The position numbers and the translations under genes were made by a program. DNA of 64,000 nt from Methylobacterium dankookense (GTDB taxonomy: Bacteria; Pseudomonadota; Alphaproteobacteria; Rhizobiales; Beijerinckiaceae): contig NZ_CABFVH010000010.1 of assembly GCF_902141855.1 (NCBI RefSeq), forward strand, positions 62,001 to 126,000. The letters are read 5' to 3'. Below the pieces are notes generated by a model. The model had not been told where the DNA came from. It did no database searches and saw only the letters and a program-made list of their open reading frames with translations. Shown one piece after another: positions 47,919-57,055 of this stretch. Every line of letters begins with the position of its first letter. Positions within the stretch are counted from its first letter, which is position 1.

Positions 47919-49145
47919 TCAGAAGAAGGCCTGCAGCCCCGTCTGCGAGCGGCCGAGGATCAGCGCGTGCACGTCGTGGGTGCCCTCGTAGGTGTTCACC
48001 GTTTCGAGGTTCTGGGCGTGCCGCATCACGTGGTACTCGCCCATGATGCCGTTGCCGCCATGCATGTCGCGGGCGGTCCGGGCGATGTCGAGGGCCTTGC
48101 CGCAATTGTTGCGCTTGACCAGGCTGATCATCTCGGGCGCCATCCGGCCCTCGTCCATCAGCCGCCCAACGCGCAAGCTGGCCTGGAGGCCGAGCGCGAT
48201 CTCGGTCTGCATGTCGGCGAGCTTCTTCTGGACGAGCTGCGTCTGTGCCAGCGGCCGGCCGAACTGCTTGCGCTCCAGGGTGTAGTTGCGGGCGCGGTGC
48301 CAGCAATCCTCGGCCGCGCCCATCGCGCCCCAGGAGATGCCGTAGCGCGCCCGGTTGAGGCAGCCGAACGGACCTTTCAGCCCCGAGACGTTCGGCAGGA
48401 GCGCATCCTCGCCGACCTCGACGCCCTCCATCACGATCTCGCCCGTGGTCGAGGCGCGCAAGGAGAGCTTGCCCTTGATGGTCGGGGCCGAGAGACCCTT
48501 CATGCCCTTCTCCAGCACGAAGCCGCGGATGGCGCCGTCATGGGCGTCGGACTTCGCCCAGACCACGAACACGTCGGCGAAGGGCGCGTTCGAGATCCAC
48601 ATCTTGGCGCCCGAGATCCGGTAGCCGCCCTCGATCTTCTCGGCCTTCGTCTTCATGCCCGCCGGGTCCGATCCGGCATCCGGCTCGGTGAGGCCGAAGC
48701 AGCCGATCCATTCGCCGGAGGCGAGCCTCGGCAGGAACTTACGACGCTGCTCCTCCGAGCCGTAGGCGTGGATCGGGTACATGACGAGGGAGGATTGCAC
48801 GCTCATCATCGAGCGGTAGCCGGAATCGACGCTCTCCACGGCCCGGGCCACGAGGCCGTAGGCGACGTAGCTCGCGCCCGCGCAGCCATATTCCTCGGGC
48901 AGCGTCACGCCGAGCAGGCCGAGTTCGCCCATGGTGCGGAACAGGTCCGGGTTGCTGGTCTCGTTCGCGTAGGCCTCGACGATGCCGGGCAGGAGCTTCT
49001 CCCGCGCGAAATCCTGCGCCACGTCGCGGATCGCGCGCTCGTCCTCGGTGAGCTGGTCGTCGAGCAGGAAGGGATCGTCCCAGACGAAACGGGCGGACTG
49101 GCCCTCATGCGCGGCGGAGCCGGGCGGGCGCGTCGGGGCGTTCAT
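47919..49145 (-). CDS. gcdH: Glutaryl-CoA dehydrogenase-like acyl-CoA dehydrogenase
   Basis: FAD-dependent acyl-CoA dehydrogenase of 408 residues. The family match to glutaryl-CoA dehydrogenase is good: [20 protein letters not shown] at the start, [18 protein letters not shown], and the catalytic Glu in [19 protein letters not shown] near the C-terminus. The Arg that binds the glutaryl carboxylate would be in the LPEEYG...[13 protein letters not shown] region. It converts glutaryl-CoA to crotonyl-CoA in lysine/tryptophan or aromatic degradation. It stands alone here. Confidence 0.92.
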   Translation of the reverse strand: MNAPTRPPGSAAHEGQSARFVWDDPFLLDDQLTEDERAIRDVAQDFAREKLLPGIVEAYANETSNPDLFRTMGELGLLGVTLPEEYGCAGASYVAYGLVARAVESVDSGYRSMMSVQSSLVMYPIHAYGSEEQRRKFLPRLASGEWIGCFGLTEPDAGSDPAGMKTKAEKIEGGYRISGAKMWISNAPFADVFVVWAKSDAHDGAIRGFVLEKGMKGLSAPTIKGKLSLRASTTGEIVMEGVEVGEDALLPNVSGLKGPFGCLNRARYGISWGAMGAAEDCWHRARNYTLERKQFGRPLAQTQLVQKKLADMQTEIALGLQASLRVGRLMDEGRMAPEMISLVKRNNCGKALDIARTARDMHGGNGIMGEYHVMRHAQNLETVNTYEGTHDVHALILGRSQTGLQAFF

Positions 49146-49489
49146 GGGATTTCCTCAGGCTGTGGTCTCGGCCGCTCGGGCGACCGCTCGTTCAGGCGCG
49201 GAAGTCTAGCGGCCGGGGCCCCGCCTGACACCCCGCGGCGGCGCGGGTGGGTGACAGCGAGCCACGGCGCTCAGGCCCGTGGGGCACTCGACGACGCCAT
49301 CCGCGCCTGGTTCCGGATGCAGCACGGGTCCCCTCCCCCTTGCTGGGAGGGGTCAGGGGTGGGGGTGGTTCAGGATGCGGCGCCGAGCGTTGTTCGGCGC
49401 CGCCCTCACCTCCGGCTCCTCCCCGCGAGGGGGAGGAGAGGCCTGGCATGGACCGTCGCGACCTCTGCGGCAGCGCCCGCTTCTGGCCC
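49146..49489. other. Intergenic region with composite hairpin repeat
   Basis: A 344-base spacer upstream of the dehydrogenase gene and downstream of serB. I see no gene in it. The left part (49146-49300) should hold the gcdH promoter, which I cannot identify. The right part is a set of hairpins described separately (49325-49440). Confidence 0.6.
49325..49440. repeat. C/G-run hairpin repeat downstream of serB
   Basis: Contains GGGTCCCCTCCCCCTTGCTG with GGGAGGGGTC, then a perfect 10-bp stem GCGGCGCCGA (49377-49386) and TCGGCGCCGC (49394-49403). A last hairpin is CTCCTCCC (49416-49423) with GGGAGGAG (49431-49438). Composite palindromes of this sort are typical of dispersed intergenic elements in this bacterial group; the identity of this one was not searched. 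Confidence 0.65.
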
Positions 49490-50386
49490 TCAGCCCACGA
49501 ACTCCGCCGCGGCATAGCCCTGGAGGTAGAGCAGCGCGGTGAGGTCGCCGTGCTCGATGCGCACCTGCGCGGCGGCAGCCACCGCGGGCTTGGCCCGGAA
49601 GGCGACGCCGAGCCCGGCCTCGCCCAGCATGTCGAGGTCGTTGGCGCCGTCGCCCACCGCGAGCGTCTCGCCGGGGCTGAGGCCGAAGCGGCCGCGCAGC
49701 TCGATCAGGGTCTCGCGCTTGGCCGCCTTGCCGACGATCGGCTCCTCGACCGTGCCGGCGAGGCGCTCGCCCGCGAGCGTCAGGCGGTTCGCCCGGTCCT
49801 CGTCGAAGCCGAGCTTCTTCCCCACCGGTCCGGTGAACAGGGTGAAGCCCCCCGAGACGAGGCAGGTATAGGCGCCGTGCGCCCGCATGGTCCGCACCAG
49901 GGTGCGCCCGCCGGGGGTGAGGGTGATGCGCTCGGCGATGAGCTGGTCGATCGCGCCGACCGGCAGGTCCTTCAGCAGCGCCACACGCTCGCGGAGCGCC
50001 GGCTCGAAGGCGATCTCGCCGCGCATGGCCCGCTCGGTGATGGCGGAGACATGCGCCTTGAGCCCGACCTGGTCGGCCAGCTCGTCGATGCATTCCTGCT
50101 CGATCATGGTGGAATCCATGTCGGCCAGGAACAGGCGCTTGCGCCGGTGCGCGTCCGCCGGCAGCACCGCCACGTCGATCGGCTCGTCTCCGAGCGCCGC
50201 GCGCAGGCGCTCCGTGAGGGCAGGTGCCGAGGCCGGCTCGCCCGCCAGCATCACCTCGGCCGCCACCTCGCCATGCAGGATCCGCGGCTGGTGCCCGGTG
50301 CCCAGCACCCGCCGGGTCTCGGCCAGCACCGCATCGGTGATGGCGGGCCGGGCGGGGTTTGCTATCAGGACCGCGACGAGGGTCAT
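49490..50386 (-). CDS. serB: Phosphoserine phosphatase
   Basis: HAD phosphatase for the last step of serine synthesis, 298 residues. An N-terminal region of about 85 residues with an ACT-like pattern precedes the HAD core. Motif I is [20 protein letters not shown], the SGGF motif is [20 protein letters not shown] and motif IV is [20 protein letters not shown]. It is divergent from miaA with 21 bases between starts, so the two promoters must overlap. Confidence 0.96.
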   Translation of the reverse strand: MTLVAVLIANPARPAITDAVLAETRRVLGTGHQPRILHGEVAAEVMLAGEPASAPALTERLRAALGDEPIDVAVLPADAHRRKRLFLADMDSTMIEQECIDELADQVGLKAHVSAITERAMRGEIAFEPALRERVALLKDLPVGAIDQLIAERITLTPGGRTLVRTMRAHGAYTCLVSGGFTLFTGPVGKKLGFDEDRANRLTLAGERLAGTVEEPIVGKAAKRETLIELRGRFGLSPGETLAVGDGANDLDMLGEAGLGVAFRAKPAVAAAAQVRIEHGDLTALLYLQGYAAAEFVG

Positions 50387-50407
50387 CGAGGGAGCCGTTC
50401 CAGCGTG

Positions 50408-51322
50408 GTGTCACAGGGGCCGTCCACGGATCGGCCGGCGGCGATCCTCATCGCAGGGCCGACCGCCTCGGGCAAGTCGGCGCTGGCCTCCGCGCTGGCG
50501 CTGCGCCACGGGGGCGTCGTGGTCAACGCGGATTCGATGCAGGTCTACGCGGATCTGCGCCGCCTGACGGCGCGGCCGGATCCCGCCGAGGAGGCGCGGG
50601 TGCCGCACCGGCTCTATGGCCATGTGGATGGCGCGGTGAACTACTCGGCCGGCCATTTCGCGCGTGACGTGTCGGCCCTGCTCGGGGAGCTCGACGGGCG
50701 GCTGCCGGTCTTCGTCGGCGGCACCGGCCTCTATTTCCGCGCCCTTGAGGACGGGCTCTCCGACCTGCCGCCGGTGCCGGACGCGGTCCGCGCCGCAGTG
50801 CGGGCGGAGGCCGAGGGGCGGCCGACCGAGGCGCTGCACGCCGACCTCGCCGCGCGCGATCCCGCGGGCGCGGCGGCGCTCCGCCCGAGCGACCGGATGC
50901 GGGTGCTGCGGGCGCTGGAGATCCTCGCGGCGACGGGCCGGCCGATCGCCTCCTTCCACGGCGCCCGCATCCCCGGCCCCTTGAGCGGCCGGCTCCTGCG
51001 CCGGATCTTCCTGGCCCCCGACCGGGCGGAGCTGCGCGCGCGCATCGACCGGCGCTTCCGGGAGATGATCGAAGGGGGCGCCCTCGACGAGGTGGCCGCC
51101 CTGAGGGAGCGCGGCCTCGACCCGATGCTGCCGGTGATGCGCGCCCACGGCGTGCCGGGGCTGATCGCCCATCTCGACGGGCGCCTGAGCCTGGAGGACG
51201 CGATCCTGCGCGGCCAGGGCGACACGCGCGCCTACGCCAAGCGCCAGTTCACGTGGTTCCGCCACCAGATGGGCGCGGGCTGGGACTGGACGAGCCCGGA
51301 GGAGGCGTCCCGCTCGGCCTGA
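50408..51322 (+). CDS. miaA: tRNA dimethylallyltransferase
   Basis: Adds the dimethylallyl group to A37 of tRNAs reading UNN codons. It starts at GTG 50408 (an in-frame GTG at 50405 is equally possible) with 304 residues. Motifs are P-loop [59 protein letters not shown] and near the C-terminus [21 protein letters not shown] much longer open frame upstream is not coding. It is divergent from serB. Confidence 0.95.
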   Translation: MSQGPSTDRPAAILIAGPTASGKSALASALALRHGGVVVNADSMQVYADLRRLTARPDPAEEARVPHRLYGHVDGAVNYSAGHFARDVSALLGELDGRLPVFVGGTGLYFRALEDGLSDLPPVPDAVRAAVRAEAEGRPTEALHADLAARDPAGAAALRPSDRMRVLRALEILAATGRPIASFHGARIPGPLSGRLLRRIFLAPDRAELRARIDRRFREMIEGGALDEVAALRERGLDPMLPVMRAHGVPGLIAHLDGRLSLEDAILRGQGDTRAYAKRQFTWFRHQMGAGWDWTSPEEASRSA

Positions 51323-51338
51323 TCGCGACCCGGCCGCC

Positions 51339-52085
51339 CTACCCGGCCGCCTCGGCGGTCTCCTCCTCGCGCGGCTCCGCGGGCATGTCCTGGAGCGGGC
51401 GGGAGATCCGCTCCAGCGCCTCCGGATTGATGATGCGGACCATGCGGTTGCGCACGCTCACGATCTCGTCCTGCCGCAGCCGGCGCAGCACCCGGTTGAC
51501 GTGGACGGGGGTGAGGCCGAGCACGTTGCCGAGCTGCTCCTGCGTCAGCGGCATGGCGAAGTCGCGCAGGCCCCGTCCGCCGGGATCGGCGCCGGCGAGC
51601 CGCAGGCTGAACTCCCGCAGCACGTAGGCGATGCGCTCCTCCGCGCTGCCTTGGCCCAGGCTGACCACCCAGTTGTGCAGGCGCCGCTCCTCCTCGACGA
51701 TCTGCCAGGTGCAGCGCGTGGCGAGGTCCTCGTCGGCGTCGAAGGCGGCCTTGAGCCGGTGCTGCTCCACCCGTTCCACCGTGACGTCGGAGAGCGCCAC
51801 CACCGCGTCCGGCTGGTGGAGGACGAACATGCTCTTCACGCCGAAGATGTCGCCGGGCAGGAACACCAGCAGGTACTGGGCGCGCCCGTCGGTGAGCGCA
51901 CGGACGCGGGCGACCCAGCCGGTGCGCAGGCGGTAGACGTAATCGTGCCGCTCCCCCTGCCCGACGATGGCCGTGCCCGCCCGGAAGACCCGCGGCGGGT
52001 CGGAGATGAGCGCGTCGAAGGCCACGTCGCCGAGAGCGAGGGACGCGGTCAGCTCGGGCCGGTGGAGGGGGCTGTACTTCGACAT
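51339..52085 (-). CDS. Crp/Fnr family transcriptional regulator
   Basis: 248-residue regulator. A cyclic-nucleotide-binding-like beta-barrel (residues 20-140; AGTAIVGQGERHDYVYRLRT, LLVFLPGDIFGVKSMFVLHQ) is followed by a helix-turn-helix (PLTQEQLGNVLGLTPVHVNR VLRRLRQDEI). Fnr-type cysteines are absent, so it does not carry an oxygen-sensing Fe-S cluster; Arg/Glu contacts for cAMP are not obvious. It resembles the many paralogous Crp/Fnr regulators of Methylobacterium and Bradyrhizobium. Its targets are unknown. Confidence 0.9.
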   Translation of the reverse strand: MSKYSPLHRPELTASLALGDVAFDALISDPPRVFRAGTAIVGQGERHDYVYRLRTGWVARVRALTDGRAQYLLVFLPGDIFGVKSMFVLHQPDAVVALSDVTVERVEQHRLKAAFDADEDLATRCTWQIVEEERRLHNWVVSLGQGSAEERIAYVLREFSLRLAGADPGGRGLRDFAMPLTQEQLGNVLGLTPVHVNRVLRRLRQDEIVSVRNRMVRIINPEALERISRPLQDMPAEPREEETAEAAG

Positions 52086-52148
52086 AGGGGACGGCCGGTA
52101 CGCGGATGGAGAAGATCGCCCGTTAAACTGCGACGCTCGCGTCCGTTT

Positions 52149-52721
52149 TCAACGGCCCTCCCGGGCGCGGGCCGCCCGGAACGCGAGTTCGTCCGGCAGG
52201 AGCGTCGCCCGGTCCTGCCGCGCGATCAGCTCGGCGAGCGCCACCGGCCGGAACGCCCAGGCATCGACGCCGACGTCACAGGAGAAGCGCGTGTCGGGGA
52301 TCGTGCCGTGGGTGTGCCCGTAGAGATGGCGCGTGCCGCGCCACAGGCCAGGCCAGGCCCGGTGCGGGTAATGCGCCAGGAACAGGCGGCAGGGCGCGCC
52401 GTCCGGCCCGTCGAGCCGGAGGCGGGCCGTCTCCATCGGCGCCTCCGCCCAGGCGAGGGTGCGGACGCGGTTGGTGTCGTGGTTGCCCACCACGAGATGC
52501 TTGGTGCCGTTGAGGCGCGCGAACACCGCCGCGCAATGGGCCCGGCTCGCATGGGCGGCGAAATCCCCGACATGCCAGACCTCATCGCCGGGTCCGACCA
52601 CCGCGTTCCAGGCGGCGATCAGGGCCTCGTCATGCGCCTCCACGGAGCCGAAGCGGGTGGAGCGCTGGCGCAGGATGTAGGCGTCACCGAAATGGGTGTC
52701 GGCGGTGAAGTAGACGGTCAT
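52149..52721 (-). CDS. Metallophosphoesterase
   Basis: 190 residues from the ATG at 52721. The calcineurin-like metal-binding motifs are in order: TADTHFGDAYILRQR, VWHVGDFAAHAS, HLVVGNHDTNR, LAHYPHRAW and LYGHTHGTIPD. This is the short family related to YfcE/phage-type phosphoesterases, with substrate unknown. It is divergent from the hybrid histidine kinase gene, with a palindrome between them. Confidence 0.9.
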   Translation of the reverse strand: MTVYFTADTHFGDAYILRQRSTRFGSVEAHDEALIAAWNAVVGPGDEVWHVGDFAAHASRAHCAAVFARLNGTKHLVVGNHDTNRVRTLAWAEAPMETARLRLDGPDGAPCRLFLAHYPHRAWPGLWRGTRHLYGHTHGTIPDTRFSCDVGVDAWAFRPVALAELIARQDRATLLPDELAFRAARAREGR

Positions 52722-52887
52722 CCCCCTCGCGCGGGTTCTCTGCGGGTTCTCTGCACGGAAGCGGCACGGGCGCGGCGCCGTCACCACATGGTGTGCGGCG
52801 CGCGCCGGGCCAGGGTGCCGGCCAGCGGGGCCTTCCCGCGCGTCCTGCCCCCGCGGCATCGGCCCTGCCCGGGACCGCCCGCACGAT

Positions 52888-52906
52888 AAAGCTTGTTTTA
52901 AGCTTT
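52888..52906. promoter_or_regulatory. Palindrome AAAGCTT-N5-AAGCTTT upstream of hybrid kinase
   Basis: AAAGCTT (52888-52894) and AAGCTTT (52900-52906) are reverse complements around a 5-base T-rich centre. The A+T-rich block stands out from its surroundings in the divergent spacer between 52721 (-) and 52984 (+). It could be an operator or part of a promoter; no regulator is known to me for it. Confidence 0.4.
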
Positions 52907-52983
52907 CGGCCGCCTCCTAGCCGGATGATTCCGGACAGGGGGCACGGACACCCGGCCGAGGCCGGATTCGGGGAGCGGATCAG

Positions 52984-55797
52984 ATGGCGTTTCCGGTCGC
53001 AGGCAACGAGGCCGCGCGGCTCGCAGCCCTCCATGCCCTGAGCGACCTCGGGGCGGACCCCGCCGTGCATCTCGACGCGATCTGCCGGACGGCCGCGAGC
53101 CTGTTCGGCGTGCCGATCGCGCTGGTGTCTCTGGTCGAGGCGGACCATCTCCGCTTCGGGGCCGCCTGCGGCACGGACGGCGCGCCGATCCCCCGCGAGG
53201 GCGCCTTCTGCGCCTACACCATCCTCGCCGACGAGATCCTGGTCTGCGCCGACACGACGCAGGACCCGCGCTTCGCCGACAGCCGGCTGGTGACGGGCCA
53301 AGCCGGCATCCGCTTCTACGCGGGCGCGCCGCTGATCCTCGGGCCGGACCTGCGCATCGGCACGCTCTGCCTTCTCGACACCGTCCCGCGCCCCTTCGGC
53401 GAGGCGCAGAGGCGCCAGCTCCGGGATCTCGCGGCCATCGTCGTCGGGCAGTTGCGCCTGCACGAGGCCAACCGGCGCCAGCAGGAGGAGATCGCCGCCC
53501 GGGAAGGCAGCGAGGCGCGCTACCGGGCGCTCGCCGACGCGCTGCCGCAGCTCGTCTGGATCTTCTCGGTCGAGACCGGCGAGAAGGCCTACGCCAACCA
53601 GCAGTTCGACCGCTTCTACGGCCCGATCGGGAACACGCGCGCCGAGCGCCTCGCCCGCAACCATCCCGAGGATGCCGAGCGGATGCACCGGGCCTGGCGC
53701 ACCGCCATGCGCACGGGCAGCCCCTACCGGATCGAGGGGCGGCTGCGCCGCCACGACGGCGTCTATCGCTGGCATAAGCTGATCATGATCCCGATCCGCC
53801 AGCGCGGCGAGATCGTGGCCATGCTCGGCACGGCGCTGGACATCGACGAGATCATCACCGCCCGGCGCAAGCTGGAGGAGACGGGGAACCTGCTCCAGCT
53901 CGCCCAGAAGGCAGCCGGGGCCGGCACCTGGGAGCTCGACCTCTCTTCGCAGCGCATCGTCTGGTCGGGCGAGAGCGCGGCGCTGCACGGCATCGATGCG
54001 CCTCAGGGCTACACCCTCGACGCCGAGGAATGGCTGAGCCTCGTCGATCGCCGGGACGGCGAGGTGGCGCTCGCCGCCGCGGCCGACGCAGCGGAGCGGC
54101 ACGACTATTTCAGCATCGAGTTCCGCGTGCCCGGGGCGGACGGCAGCACGCGCTGGGTGAACGGCACCGGCCGGGCGGTCTACGACGAGGACGGCACGCC
54201 GCTTCGGGTGATCGGGCTCAACATCGACGTCACCGCGCGCAAGGGCGCGGAGGCGGCCCTCGTGAGCGCCAAGGCGGCGGCCGAGGCCGCCCGCGGCGAG
54301 GCCGAGCGCGCGAGCGCGGCCAAGAGCGACTTCCTCGCCACGATGAGCCACGAGATCCGCACGCCGTTGAACGGCGTGCTCGGCTATGCCGACCTCCTCG
54401 TGGACGAATTGGAGCCCGGCACGCCGGCGCGCCTCTACGCGGAGCGGATCCGCGGCGCGGGCGCCGCCCTGCTCACGGTGGTCAACGACGTGCTCGACTT
54501 CTCGAAGATCGAGGCGGGCCAGGTGGAGCTCGCCGCCGAGCCCTTCGTCCTCACCGACCTGATGGACCAGGCTGTCGCGATCATCCGGGCGGGCGCGGAC
54601 GGCAAGGGGCTGCGGCTCGAGGTGCGCGCCGGTCCCGGCCTGCCTGGCCGCGTGATCGGCGATGCCGACCGCCTGCGGCAGGTGCTGATGAACCTGCTCA
54701 ACAACGCCGTGAAATTCACCGATGCCGGCGGCGTGACCCTCGGCCTCGAGCGGCTGGCGGGCTCGGACGCGGCCGGCATGCGCCTGCGCTTCTCCGTGCG
54801 GGACACCGGCATCGGTATTCCCGCGGCCAAGCTGCACAAGCTGTTCGAGCGCTTCAGCCAGGTCGACGGCTCGATCCAGCGGGAATACGGCGGCACCGGA
54901 CTCGGCCTCGCCATCTCCCGCCAACTCGTGGAACTGATGGGCGGCGAGATCGGCGTGGAGAGCGAGGCGGGCCGCGGCTCGACCTTCTGGTTCACGCTGC
55001 GCCTGCCCGTGGCCACCGCCGCCCGGCCGGCCGGGCAGGCCGCGCCGCCGCCCGAGCCGCACTACCATCCCCGCCGCATCCTGCTCGTGGAGGATACGCC
55101 GCTCAACCGCGACCTCGCGCTCGCCGTGCTGCACTCGGCGGGCCACGCGGTCGACGCCGTGGAGAGCGGGCCGGAGGCGATCGAGGCGGTGCGCGCCGCC
55201 CCCTATGACCTCGTCCTGATGGACGTGCAGATGCCCGGCATGGACGGGATGACCGCGACGCGGCAGATCCGCGCCCTCGACCAGGGCAAGGCGCTCCCGA
55301 TCGTGGCCATGACCGCGAGCGTGCGGCCGCAGCAGGTGATCGCCTTCCGCCAGGCCGGGATGACCGACCATATCGGCAAGCCGTTCAAGCGCGCCGCCCT
55401 GCTCGCGGCGGTGGAGCGGTGGACCGCCCGCGGCGCGGCCGCCCCCGCGCCCGCCGAGGCGCAGGCCGCCTCGACGATCCTCGACCGGCCGACCTTCGAG
55501 GAGGTCTCCGCCGTGGTCGGGCAGGAGCGCATGCAGCACCTGCTCGCCACGCTCGCCAAGGAACTCGGCGAGCGCTTCGGGACCGACGGCACCACGCCCG
55601 AGCGCGGGCAGCTCGCCCACGACGCCCATGCCATGATCTCGGCGAGCGGCGTGCTCGGCTTCCGGCATTTCGCCGACCTCTGCCGCGAGGTCGAGATCGC
55701 CTGCGAGGAGCAGCGCAGCGTGGAGCCGATGCTCGGCCGCCTGCGCAGCATGCGCGGCGCGGTCATCCGCGAGATCGAGAGCCTCTGCGCGGCCTGA
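52984..55797 (+). CDS. Hybrid sensor histidine kinase (GAF-PAS-PAS-HisKA-HATPase-REC-HPt)
   Basis: 937-residue soluble multi-sensor kinase. There is a GAF domain at about 15-165 ([20 protein letters not shown]), PAS at about 180-300, PAS/PAC at about 305-420 ([20 protein letters not shown]), and a HisKA His in [20 protein letters not shown]. The HATPase follows with N box [14 protein letters not shown]1 DTGIGIP and [17 protein letters not shown]. The receiver is at about 693-815 with Asp in [14 protein letters not shown] and Lys in [12 protein letters not shown]-terminal HPt-like helical domain has His in [18 protein letters not shown]. No membrane helix is visible, so signals are probably cytoplasmic. 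Confidence 0.92.
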   Translation: MAFPVAGNEAARLAALHALSDLGADPAVHLDAICRTAASLFGVPIALVSLVEADHLRFGAACGTDGAPIPREGAFCAYTILADEILVCADTTQDPRFADSRLVTGQAGIRFYAGAPLILGPDLRIGTLCLLDTVPRPFGEAQRRQLRDLAAIVVGQLRLHEANRRQQEEIAAREGSEARYRALADALPQLVWIFSVETGEKAYANQQFDRFYGPIGNTRAERLARNHPEDAERMHRAWRTAMRTGSPYRIEGRLRRHDGVYRWHKLIMIPIRQRGEIVAMLGTALDIDEIITARRKLEETGNLLQLAQKAAGAGTWELDLSSQRIVWSGESAALHGIDAPQGYTLDAEEWLSLVDRRDGEVALAAAADAAERHDYFSIEFRVPGADGSTRWVNGTGRAVYDEDGTPLRVIGLNIDVTARKGAEAALVSAKAAAEAARGEAERASAAKSDFLATMSHEIRTPLNGVLGYADLLVDELEPGTPARLYAERIRGAGAALLTVVNDVLDFSKIEAGQVELAAEPFVLTDLMDQAVAIIRAGADGKGLRLEVRAGPGLPGRVIGDADRLRQVLMNLLNNAVKFTDAGGVTLGLERLAGSDAAGMRLRFSVRDTGIGIPAAKLHKLFERFSQVDGSIQREYGGTGLGLAISRQLVELMGGEIGVESEAGRGSTFWFTLRLPVATAARPAGQAAPPPEPHYHPRRILLVEDTPLNRDLALAVLHSAGHAVDAVESGPEAIEAVRAAPYDLVLMDVQMPGMDGMTATRQIRALDQGKALPIVAMTASVRPQQVIAFRQAGMTDHIGKPFKRAALLAAVERWTARGAAAPAPAEAQAASTILDRPTFEEVSAVVGQERMQHLLATLAKELGERFGTDGTTPERGQLAHDAHAMISASGVLGFRHFADLCREVEIACEEQRSVEPMLGRLRSMRGAVIREIESLCAA

Positions 55798-55840
55798 GCG
55801 GACCTCCGCTCCACGCTTCGTCCCAGCCCGCCGGTGCCGG

Positions 55841-55873
55841 AAAACGAAAAGGGCCGGCGTCACCGCCGGCCCT
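55841..55873 (-). terminator. Terminator between hybrid kinase and L,D-transpeptidase genes
   Basis: Perfect 10-bp stem AGGGCCGGCG (55850-55859) and CGCCGGCCCT (55864-55873) with a TCAC loop. On the minus strand it is followed by TTTTCGTTTT, so it terminates the transpeptidase transcript. It may also serve the convergent kinase gene. Confidence 0.82.
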
Positions 55874-55900
55874 CTCGAACATCCCGGATCGGGGGTGGCT

Positions 55901-56557
55901 TCAGCGCTGGACCACCACCCGGGTGCCGACCTTCACGCGCTCGTAGAGGTCGGTGACGTCCTCGTTGGTCATGCGGATGCAGCCCGAGGAGACGGCCGTG
56001 CCGATGGTCTCCGGCTCGTTGGAGCCGTGGATGCGGTAGATGGTGCCGCCGAGATACATGGCGCGGGCGCCGAGCGGGTTCTCCAGGCCGCCCTTCATGT
56101 AGCGCGGCAGGTCGGGACGGCGGCGCAGCATGGTGGCCGGCGGGCGCCAATCCGGCCACTCGCGCTTCATGGTCACGGTCTGCATGCCGCCCCAGGTGAA
56201 GCCCGGACGGCCGACGCCGACGCCGTAGCGCATCGCCTGGCCGCCGCCGAGGACGAGGTAGAGCCGCCGCTCGGTGGTGGAGACCACGATCGTGCCGGCG
56301 CCGTAGGGGCCGTTATAAGCCACCGTCTCGCGCGGGATCGCCGACATCTGCGGCACCGCCGAGGCCAGCGGATCGGCCGTGTTCAGTGAGGCGTTGGCGG
56401 TCGGCACCGCCTGCACGCTCTGCGGGCGCACGCGCACCGAGAGGGCGTTGTCGAGGGGCTGGCGGGTGAGCGGATCGATCTCGTAGGCGAGCGCGGGCGC
56501 CGCCCAGGCGGAGGCCGCGAAGGCGAGCCCGAACAGGGCGGAAGCTTGACGACGCAT
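55901..56557 (-). CDS. L,D-transpeptidase (YkuD family)
   Basis: Periplasmic enzyme that makes 3-3 peptidoglycan cross-links or links proteins to the wall. The ATG starting MRRQASALFGLAFAASAWAA gives 218 residues and a signal peptide. The catalytic motif is TIYRIHGSNEPETIGTAVSS followed by GCIRMTNEDV, with His and Cys in place. The YkuD start, TIVVSTTERRLYLVLGGGQA, precedes it. A TTG-start extension to 56635 lacks a signal peptide at its front and is less likely. Confidence 0.92.
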   Translation of the reverse strand: MRRQASALFGLAFAASAWAAPALAYEIDPLTRQPLDNALSVRVRPQSVQAVPTANASLNTADPLASAVPQMSAIPRETVAYNGPYGAGTIVVSTTERRLYLVLGGGQAMRYGVGVGRPGFTWGGMQTVTMKREWPDWRPPATMLRRRPDLPRYMKGGLENPLGARAMYLGGTIYRIHGSNEPETIGTAVSSGCIRMTNEDVTDLYERVKVGTRVVVQR

Positions 56558-57050
56558 CGAGCTCTCTCGAAGGCAGAAGGTTGTGGAAACGCGGTGGAAA
56601 TTCGCCCGGCAGAATGCGCGGGCATCTCTCGCCAACGGGTAAACGAGCGCCGCTTAAAGCCAAGCCTGAAACCGCACTGCAACGAGGTTCGAGCCGCCTC
56701 GTGATGTCATGGCAACACTGTGGCAGCTTTGCCGTAAGGCCGGGATGAAGCGGGAGGAAACACGCGGATCGCGCGTCCGATCTGCCCAATGCCTGGGCAG
56801 GGCGCACGGCCGCGCCCTCCGACGAGGGAGCGACAGCGCCTGAACAATGTATCCAATTCTCGCGTGCGGCGGGGTGCGCCCCTCCGCCACCTGACTTAGG
56901 ATTGCATCGCCCGTCCCTGAGACCGCGGGCTACCTCGCAAGCGCGATCCCCGATAGCGGGGGCGCGCTTTTTCCTTTTTCAGGGCTCCATCGCAGTGATC
57001 GGGCTGCCTTTTCCTCCTCGGAACCGGCATCCGCTTCCGCGAAGGATGCT
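56558..57050. other. Intergenic region with orphan terminator and repeat
   Basis: A 493-base gap between two minus-strand genes. Its left part must hold the transpeptidase promoter. I see no protein gene. Bases 56840-56980 end in a plus-strand terminator that belongs to no known plus-strand gene, and the right end (57004-57055) is a dispersed repeat that overlaps the P450 stop codon. Confidence 0.6.
56939..56979 (+). terminator. Orphan plus-strand rho-independent terminator
   Basis: A stem formed by AAGCGCGATCCCCG (56939-56952) and CGGGGGCGCGCTT (56957-56969), with a small internal bulge and an ATAG loop, is followed by TTTCCTTTTTC. The T-tract lies on the plus strand, but both flanking genes are on the minus strand and the nearest plus-strand gene ends about 1.1 kb upstream with a gene between. 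It suggests an unannotated transcript ending here. Confidence 0.65.
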
Positions 57051-57055
57051 CTAAC
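57004..57055 (+). repeat. Rhizobiales-type short intergenic repeat, copy 2
   Basis: Shares CGGAACCGGCA and ACTTCCGCG/GCTTCCGCG blocks and the end ATGCTCTAAC with the copy at 34391-34440. The last bases (57051-57053) are also the stop codon of the P450 gene, so the repeat abuts or entered the end of that gene. Confidence 0.68.

Noticed and set aside
52684..55863. A minus-strand open frame of 1059 codons opposite the hybrid kinase
   Set aside because: Antisense shadow; the plus-strand protein has complete kinase, receiver and HPt domains.
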